A DNA stretch of 28,118 nt from JAJDGF01 sp031549325 (GTDB lineage Bacteria > Bacillota > Clostridia > Christensenellales > Aristaeellaceae): contig JAVBQA010000098.1 in assembly GCA_031549325.1 (NCBI GenBank), positions 1 through 28,118 on the forward strand, given 5' to 3'. Position 1 is the first letter of the stretch. Each line of letters opens with the position of its first letter. Below are positions 23,016-28,118 of the stretch, one piece after another. The translations under genes were made by a program, and so were the position numbers. The notes under the pieces are model-generated. The model worked only from the letters and a program-made list of their open reading frames with translations. It was not told the origin of the DNA and searched no databases.

Positions 23016-25247
23016 TTGGAGAAAGCACGCGAACAGGCGCATCTGGAGCGCATCCTCTCGGTTGTCGCGCGGCAGCTGGACGCGGCCGGGCGCTGCGCCG
23101 GGGCGCGCCATGACGCGCTGGTGTCGGCGCGGCGCGAGCTGCGCGAGGGATCAGAGCAGCTCTTCTACAACCTGTCGTCGTCGGACGACTTTGAGGCGCT
23201 GGCCAACCTGAACCAGATGGCCCAGCCGCTGGCGGTCTCGCAAAAGACCCAGGAGATGGAGCTGCAGCGCATCCAATCGCTGGTGCGAATGCAGGACGCC
23301 CCCTATTTCGCGCGGATCGATATGCGGTTTGACGACGGCGGAGACACGGAGCAGGTATACATCGGCCGCGCCACGCTGAAGGACGACCAAACCCATGAGG
23401 TCTATGTGCACGACTGGCGCTCGCCCATCGCCAGCGTGTTCTACCGGTTCGGCGTGGGTCCGGCCCACTACGAGGCCCCGGCCGGGCGCATCACCGGAAC
23501 CGTGCTGCTCAAGCGCCAGTACGAAATCAAGGGCGGCAAACTGGACTTCTTCTTCGACGCAGACGTGCAGATTCAGGACGAGTTTCTGCGCAGTCTGCTC
23601 AGCAAGAACGCCTCCCCCAGGATGCGCTCCATCGTGGAGACCATCCAGCGCGACCAGGATCTGGCCATCCGCGACGATGCGCATGAGCTGCTGATGGTGC
23701 AGGGCGTTGCGGGCAGCGGCAAAACCTCGATCGCGCTGCACCGGGTGGCGTATTTGATGTATGAGGGGCTGGCGTCGAGGCTGTCCGCTCACAGCATCAT
23801 GATCCTGTCGCCCAACGCCCTGTTCGAGCGCTACATCGAGAGCGTGCTGCCCGAGTTGGGCGAGCGCAGCGTGGGTTCAGCCACGTTCGAGCGGCTGCTG
23901 GAAGGGCTGCTGGACGCCCCGGTGCAGCCGCGCACCGAGCGGTTCGAGTCGATGTGCGCCGCCCATCCGGAAGAACGCCGGTGGATGCGCGCGTCGCTGG
24001 CGTTCAAGGCCTCCGAGGCGTTCACGCGGATCCTCGACCGGTTCGTCGACGCGTTGCCGGGGCGCATCGCGCTTGAGGATGTCTACTACGGGGGCCAGAC
24101 CATCGCCACCCGGCAGCAGCTTAGGCAGCGCCTCCTGAAGCGCGACGGCAGCGTGCCGCTGGGCGTGCGGCTTCTGCGCATGGAAATGTCGCTGCTGGAC
24201 GGCCTTTGCCAACGCCGCCCGGCGCGGCTGGCGCGGCTGCAGACGTATGCTCAGCTTCACCCGGAGCACGTGCTCGAGCTGCTGGCGTTCCCCCGGGCGT
24301 GCTCGATTCTGGAGAGCGGCATTCTGAAGCGGCACATCCGGCGCTTCACGCGGCTGGATTGCCGGGCGCTGTATAGCGCATTGGTTGCGGATGAGCATGG
24401 ATTCCGGCGGCTGGCCGGCGGAATTGAACTGCCCGAGGAGCTGCCGGACATCCTGCGCGCCACCCGAGATGCGCTGAATGCGGAGCGTTTGCCCTTTGAC
24501 GACGCCAGCGCCATCGCGTATCTGCGGCTGAAGCTGATGGGCGGCTCCGGTCAAGAGGGCATCCGCCAGCTGGTCATCGACGAGGCGCAAGACTATGGCG
24601 CGCTACAGTTCGCCACGCTGAACCTTCTGTTCCCCCGCGCGCGGCTGACGGTGCTGGGCGACGTGAACCAGGCGATCGACCGGACGGCCGATATGGCGCT
24701 GTACGAGCAGATGCGGCGCGCGTTTCACCGGCGCAGCGCGGCGCTGGTGGAGCTGACCAAGAGTTTCCGCTGCACCAGCCAGATCCTTGGGTTCAGCCTG
24801 CGGTTTTTGCGGGACTCGTCGCGCATCGAGTGCTTCAGCCGCGCGGGCGACGCGCCGGTGGTTCGCCGCGCAGAAAGCGCCGAGCAGATGGACGCGCTGA
24901 TCGCCGATGCGCTTGCGGCCTGCCGGAAGAAGGGCTACGCGTCCATCGCGCTGATCGCCAAGACCGCGCCGGATGCCCGCGCCTGGCACGCGCGGCTGGG
25001 CGCGAAACTGGGCGTGCGCCTGGCGGACGCGGGGGCGCTGGGCGACGCGTTCGTGATCCCGCTGGCGCTGTCGAAGGGGCTGGAGTTCGACGCGGTGCTG
25101 GTGCTGGATGCGGACGCCGCCCACTACGGAGAACCGGAGGACAGGAGCCTGCTCTATGTGGCGTGCACCCGCGCGCTGCACCGGCTGTGGCTGGTCTATG
25201 AAGGCCAGCGCAGCCCCCACCTGAGCGACGAGGAGGTGCGCGGATGA
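23016..25247 (+). CDS. helD: HelD-type UvrD-family ATPase/helicase
   Basis: The start is TTG 23016, 9 nt after GGAGG. The 743-residue protein has the HelD order of parts. An N-terminal coiled-coil region (1-90) is followed by the characteristic pre-ATPase segment VYVHDWRSPIASVFYRFGVGP (129-149) and LKRQYEIKGGKLDFFFD (165-181). The split helicase core has Walker A GVAGSGKT (230-237), IDEAQD (521-526), GDVNQ (548-552), TKSFRC (581-586), SKGLEFD (686-692) and LYVACTRA (713-720). In Bacillus subtilis HelD binds RNA polymerase and recycles stalled complexes; the same role is inferred here. Its stop overlaps in ATGA the start of an ACP-like gene, an unusual partner. Confidence 0.87.
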   Translation: MEKAREQAHLERILSVVARQLDAAGRCAGARHDALVSARRELREGSEQLFYNLSSSDDFEALANLNQMAQPLAVSQKTQEMELQRIQSLVRMQDAPYFARIDMRFDDGGDTEQVYIGRATLKDDQTHEVYVHDWRSPIASVFYRFGVGPAHYEAPAGRITGTVLLKRQYEIKGGKLDFFFDADVQIQDEFLRSLLSKNASPRMRSIVETIQRDQDLAIRDDAHELLMVQGVAGSGKTSIALHRVAYLMYEGLASRLSAHSIMILSPNALFERYIESVLPELGERSVGSATFERLLEGLLDAPVQPRTERFESMCAAHPEERRWMRASLAFKASEAFTRILDRFVDALPGRIALEDVYYGGQTIATRQQLRQRLLKRDGSVPLGVRLLRMEMSLLDGLCQRRPARLARLQTYAQLHPEHVLELLAFPRACSILESGILKRHIRRFTRLDCRALYSALVADEHGFRRLAGGIELPEELPDILRATRDALNAERLPFDDASAIAYLRLKLMGGSGQEGIRQLVIDEAQDYGALQFATLNLLFPRARLTVLGDVNQAIDRTADMALYEQMRRAFHRRSAALVELTKSFRCTSQILGFSLRFLRDSSRIECFSRAGDAPVVRRAESAEQMDALIADALAACRKKGYASIALIAKTAPDARAWHARLGAKLGVRLADAGALGDAFVIPLALSKGLEFDAVLVLDADAAHYGEPEDRSLLYVACTRALHRLWLVYEGQRSPHLSDEEVRG

Positions 25248-25522
25248 CATACCCGCAAGTGCATCGGTACTGGGCTCAAATTCTGGGCATTGGCGAAGAG
25301 GAGCTCCCGCCCGAAAGCCCTCTGCGCGCCGACATGACCAGCATCGCCCGGCTGGTGATCCAATGCGAGCAGGCGTTTCGCATCACGATCCAGGATGAGG
25401 ATGTGCTGGATTTCAAAACCGTTTCCGAGCTGGCCGCCTACATCGACGAGCGCCTGGCCGACGGCCAGGACGACTATGCCCTGCCCACCGACCAGGCGCG
25501 CACCGCTTGGTATTACGAATAA
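25244..25522 (+). CDS. Acyl-carrier-like protein lacking the phosphopantetheine serine
   Basis: The 92-residue protein starts at ATG 25244 within the ATGA overlap with helD, so it is translationally coupled. The four-helix carrier-protein pattern is clear: LGIGEEELPPESPLRADM (14-31), LVIQCEQAFRITIQDEDVLDF (37-57), KTVSELAAYIDERL (58-71). A 20-residue acidic/aromatic tail ends WYYE. Aligned without gaps to classical ACP (AD-S-L...EEEF...TV), the 4'-phosphopantetheine serine position is Met31 (AD-M-T). The nearest serine, S33, is two residues later. So it is either a non-acylated, degenerate ACP or one modified at an unusual place. Its 3' end is 6 bp from the convergent RNase R gene, with no terminator between. 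Confidence 0.75.
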   Translation: MTYPQVHRYWAQILGIGEEELPPESPLRADMTSIARLVIQCEQAFRITIQDEDVLDFKTVSELAAYIDERLADGQDDYALPTDQARTAWYYE

Positions 25523-25528
25523 CCGCTT

Positions 25529-27562
25529 CTATTCCACCAGCGAGAAGTCGATCTGCATCAGCGGCAGGTTGACGCTCTCCACGCGAATCGTCGCCTGGTC
25601 TCCCAACCGGATTGTGCGGTTCCCCGGTCCGCGAAGGGTGTGGCGCTCGGCGTCCAGCTGGTAGTCTCCGCGCAGCGTGCGGATGGGCACCAGCCCTTCG
25701 ACGGTGTTCTCCAGCGTCACATAAAACCCCCAGGCCGTCACGCCGGTGACGATGCCCGCGTACTCCTCGCCCACGCGCGAGGCCATGTAGTGCGCCTTCA
25801 GCAGGTCGTCGGCGTCCCGCTCGGCCAGCGTGGCCGCGTGCTCGCAGGCGGAGCACTGCTCGGCCAGCCCGGGCATCCGCCGCTCATACCCCGCAAAGGG
25901 CGCGCCGGACAGCAGCAGCTTCAGCATGCGATGCACCGTCAGATCCGGGTAGCGGCGGATGGGCGACGTGAAGTGGCAGTAGTCCCGCGCGGCAAGCCCG
26001 AAATGCCCCAGCGGCTCGGGGGCGTACTCGGCGCGCCGCAGCGATTTGAGCATCACCTGCCGGATCAGCCCGGCCTCGGGCAAGCCCTCGGTGTCGGTCA
26101 GGACTTTCTGGAATTTCATGGGCGTGGGCTCGGCGCCCAGCCGCGCCTTGATCCCGAGCCCCGACAGAAACGCCTCCAGCGAGCGCACGCGGGTGGAATC
26201 CGGTTTTTCGTGCACGCGGTACAGCAGCGGCAGCTCGGTGGTGTGCGCCAGCTCAGCCACGGTCTCGTTGGCCAGTAGCATGAAATCCTCAATCATCCGC
26301 TCGGCCTCGCCCCGGCTGCGGGCGCGCACATCGGTGGGGCGGCCCTCATCGTCCAGCGTGAACGCGGCCTCGGGCATGTCAAAGTCGATGCTGCCCCGGG
26401 CGTGCCGCACCCCGCGCAGCGCCTTTGCCAGGCTCACCATGTCGCGCAGCGTGCCGCGCAGCGGCTCCGGCACGTCGCTCTCTTGCCCATCCAGCATCAG
26501 GTTCACCTGCTCATAGGTCAGCCGCGCCTTCGAGTGGATCACCGACGGCGACAGCACGTGGTCGACCACCTTGCCGCCTTGGATCTCCATGACGAGGCTC
26601 ATGGCCAGCCGGTCCACGTCCGGCATCAGCGAACACATGCGGTTGCACAGCGCCTCGGGCAGCATGGGCAGCGTCAGCCCGGGCAGGTACACCGAGGTGC
26701 CGCGCATCAGCGCCTCGCGGTCGATGGGTGAGCCGGGTTTTACGTAGTGCGAGACGTCCGCGATGTGCACGCCCAGCGCGAAACCGCCCTCGGCGCGCGT
26801 CAGCGACACCGCGTCGTCGAAATCCTGGGCGTCCTCGCCGTCGATGGTGAACAAAACGAGCGAGCGCAGGTCCTTGCGCCCGGAAAGCTCTTGCTCGCTG
26901 ACGCGATCGGGGATGGCGCTTGCCTCGGTCAGCGCGTCCTCGGGGAAGTCTTCCGAAAGGTCGTGCTCGGCGGCGATGGCGCGCAGCTGGGCCTTGATGT
27001 CGTCCGCGCCGCCCAGCACGCGCTCGATGCGCGCGCTCAGCCGGCCGTCCATGTCGGGCCAGCGGGTCACCCGCAGCATGGCCAGCTCGCCCTGCTTCGC
27101 GCCCAAGGGGTCGCCGCTGAGTTTGATGTCCCGGGGCAGCCTGGGGTCCACCGGGTCGGCGGACAGCCCGCGCCCCGCGACCGAGATCACCGCCATGAAT
27201 GTCTCGTGCGCGCGCTTGGTGATCCGAACCAGCTCGCAGCCCCGCGCGCCGGGGCGCACCAAAATCAGGTCGTCCAGCATCGGGTATTCGCTGGCGTCCT
27301 CGATGATCAACGCGTCGCCGCCGTCCAATGGCCTGGCGGCCAGCGTTCCGCTTCTTAAAACCTGGGTGCGCGCGCCCAGCAGCCCCACGGCGGCGGGCAG
27401 CGCGTAGCGCCCCTTTTTGGTGACCACCAGCCGCGCCTGCTCCGCAAGCGCGCCCAGCGCGTCCTCCACATCGGACAGCGGCATTTGAAGCACGTCCGCG
27501 ATCTCATGGGGCTCCATCGCCCGGCCGCGCGATTCCAGCAGTTCCCGTATGGCTTCTGTCAC
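25529..27562 (-). CDS. rnr: Ribonuclease R
   Basis: The 677-residue protein starts at GTG 27562, with GAGGTG upstream; an ATG 7 nt earlier is out of frame. An N-terminal winged helix (1-60) is followed by OB/cold-shock domains. The RNB catalytic domain has TIDGEDAQDFDDAVSL (239-254), whose aspartates (D241, D247, D249, D250) bind the metal, and HFTSPIRRYPDLTVHR. A C-terminal S1 domain starts near EEYAGIVTGVTAWGFYVTLENTVEGLVP. The length is usual for Bacillota RNase R without a long basic tail. It degrades structured RNA 3' to 5' and takes part in trans-translation and RNA quality control. The UPF0178 gene is upstream on the same strand with a 48-bp gap. Confidence 0.95.
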   Translation of the reverse strand: MTEAIRELLESRGRAMEPHEIADVLQMPLSDVEDALGALAEQARLVVTKKGRYALPAAVGLLGARTQVLRSGTLAARPLDGGDALIIEDASEYPMLDDLILVRPGARGCELVRITKRAHETFMAVISVAGRGLSADPVDPRLPRDIKLSGDPLGAKQGELAMLRVTRWPDMDGRLSARIERVLGGADDIKAQLRAIAAEHDLSEDFPEDALTEASAIPDRVSEQELSGRKDLRSLVLFTIDGEDAQDFDDAVSLTRAEGGFALGVHIADVSHYVKPGSPIDREALMRGTSVYLPGLTLPMLPEALCNRMCSLMPDVDRLAMSLVMEIQGGKVVDHVLSPSVIHSKARLTYEQVNLMLDGQESDVPEPLRGTLRDMVSLAKALRGVRHARGSIDFDMPEAAFTLDDEGRPTDVRARSRGEAERMIEDFMLLANETVAELAHTTELPLLYRVHEKPDSTRVRSLEAFLSGLGIKARLGAEPTPMKFQKVLTDTEGLPEAGLIRQVMLKSLRRAEYAPEPLGHFGLAARDYCHFTSPIRRYPDLTVHRMLKLLLSGAPFAGYERRMPGLAEQCSACEHAATLAERDADDLLKAHYMASRVGEEYAGIVTGVTAWGFYVTLENTVEGLVPIRTLRGDYQLDAERHTLRGPGNRTIRLGDQATIRVESVNLPLMQIDFSLVE

Positions 27563-27610
27563 GGCGCATCACCTCGCTTTGGCTTTTAGTATGGTCAAAT
27601 CTCCGCCTCG

Positions 27611-28051
27611 CTACGCTAAGACGTGGGCGATCAGCGATCTGAGCGCGGCTTCGAAGGCGGCGTCTTGCTGGGGAGCGCGCTTTTTCGCGCCGCGCAGACG
27701 CCCGCCCGCCATGCGGATTTTGCGCGCGGTGTGGCGCGAAAGCAGCAGCGCGTCGATGTTGTCCTTTGTGTAGCGCATGCCGTCTTGGTGGATGGGGTGC
27801 GCGGCTTTTGCCATGCACATCGCGGCCAGCCCATAGTCCTGCGTGACCACGACGTCGCCGGGTTTTAGCAGGTTGACCAGCGCGAAGTCCACGCTGTCCG
27901 CGCCCCTGGATACCGTGATGGTCTCGGCGCCCGGGCGCTCGAACAGGTGCGCGCCGTCGCACAGCAGCACGCAGGGGACGCCAAACGCCCCGGCGATTTG
28001 GATCGTCTGGTTCACCACCGGGCAGCCGTCCGCGTCGACATAAATCTTCAT
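27611..28051 (-). CDS. UPF0178 (YaiI/YqxD, DUF188) family protein
   Basis: The start is ATG 28051 (MKIYVDADGCPVV); longer in-frame starts would run through the promoter. The 146-residue protein carries the family hallmarks YVDADGCPVV (4-13), DSVDFALVNLLKPGDVVVTQDYGLAAMCMAKA, and the basic C-terminal RKIRMAGGRLRGAKKRAP. The fold is thought to be PIN-like, with the acidic N-terminal DxD suggesting a metal site, but no activity is established. It lies upstream of rnr on the same strand with a 48-bp gap, so the two are probably co-transcribed. Only 6 nt separate its -10 box from the ATG, so its mRNA is probably leaderless. Confidence 0.9.
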   Translation of the reverse strand: MKIYVDADGCPVVNQTIQIAGAFGVPCVLLCDGAHLFERPGAETITVSRGADSVDFALVNLLKPGDVVVTQDYGLAAMCMAKAAHPIHQDGMRYTKDNIDALLLSRHTARKIRMAGGRLRGAKKRAPQQDAAFEAALRSLIAHVLA

Positions 28052-28057
28052 GCCCGG

Positions 28058-28087
28058 ATTATACCACAAGCCGCGCCGGATTGTCTT
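28058..28087 (-). promoter_or_regulatory. Promoter for a leaderless UPF0178 transcript
   Basis: On the minus strand AAGACA (28082-28087), 18 nt, then TGG-TATAAT (extended -10, 28058-28063), with CCGGGC between it and the ATG at 28051. The expected transcription start falls on the A of the start codon. No ribosome binding site is present. Confidence 0.7.
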
Positions 28088-28115
28088 GTCCGATTCGCGG
28101 CAAATGTGGTACAAT
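28086..28115 (+). promoter_or_regulatory. Divergent promoter at the right edge
   Basis: TTGTCC (28086-28091), 18-nt spacer, TGG-TACAAT (-10 at 28110-28115), reading out of the window. The gene it serves lies outside and is unknown. Its -35 overlaps the -35 of the leaderless promoter on the other strand. Confidence 0.5.
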
Positions 28116-28118
28116 GTC

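Overview
The window is GC-rich DNA with strong GGAGG-type ribosome binding sites, sigma-A-like promoters, several TTG/GTG starts, a ROK/CUT2 sugar transporter locus, a BclA-like collagen protein, TmcAL and HelD. This set points to a chromosome segment of a high-GC Bacillota (Clostridia, possibly Christensenellales-like). The family-level placement is inference. There are no rRNA or tRNA genes and no CRISPR array. Only the left edge shows mobile DNA.

Layout. 1-946: C-terminal part of a large serine recombinase, the edge of a mobile element. About 40 bp after its stop lies a collagen-like/C1q-like gene (988-1836) that appears to have lost its 5' end, so the element has probably inserted into it. 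1837-2203: non-coding, with a bidirectional terminator. 2204-4785: an iron-sulfur flavoprotein-like oxidoreductase (-), a metallo-beta-lactamase-fold protein (+) and an NAD-dependent epimerase (-); the last two overlap tail to tail. 5111-8643 (-): an rbsA-rbsC-rbsB-type CUT2 sugar ABC importer, divergent from a ROK repressor gene (8902-10092, +) with likely operators between them. 10337-11551 (-): tmcAL. 11679-12669 (+): thymidine kinase overlapping a GNAT acetyltransferase. 12818-14404 (-): (R)-citramalate synthase, divergent from a + strand cluster (14498-18033) encoding a CBM9-like protein, UDP-glucose 6-dehydrogenase, a GyrI-like small-molecule-binding protein and a UROD-fold protein. 18204-22857 (+): a MarR-controlled MacAB-like system (regulator, ATPase, FtsX permease, membrane-fusion adaptor) with a palindromic operator over its -35 box and a strong terminator. 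23016-25522 (+): a HelD-type helicase translationally coupled to an acyl-carrier-like protein that lacks the phosphopantetheine serine. 25529-28051 (-): RNase R and an UPF0178 (YaiI/YqxD) protein; the latter appears to be read from a leaderless mRNA.

The most interesting signals are the HelD plus serine-less carrier-protein pair, the GyrI-like/UROD-fold coupled pair, the recombinase-collagen junction, two divergent promoter pairs with overlapping -35 boxes, and the leaderless start of the UPF0178 gene.
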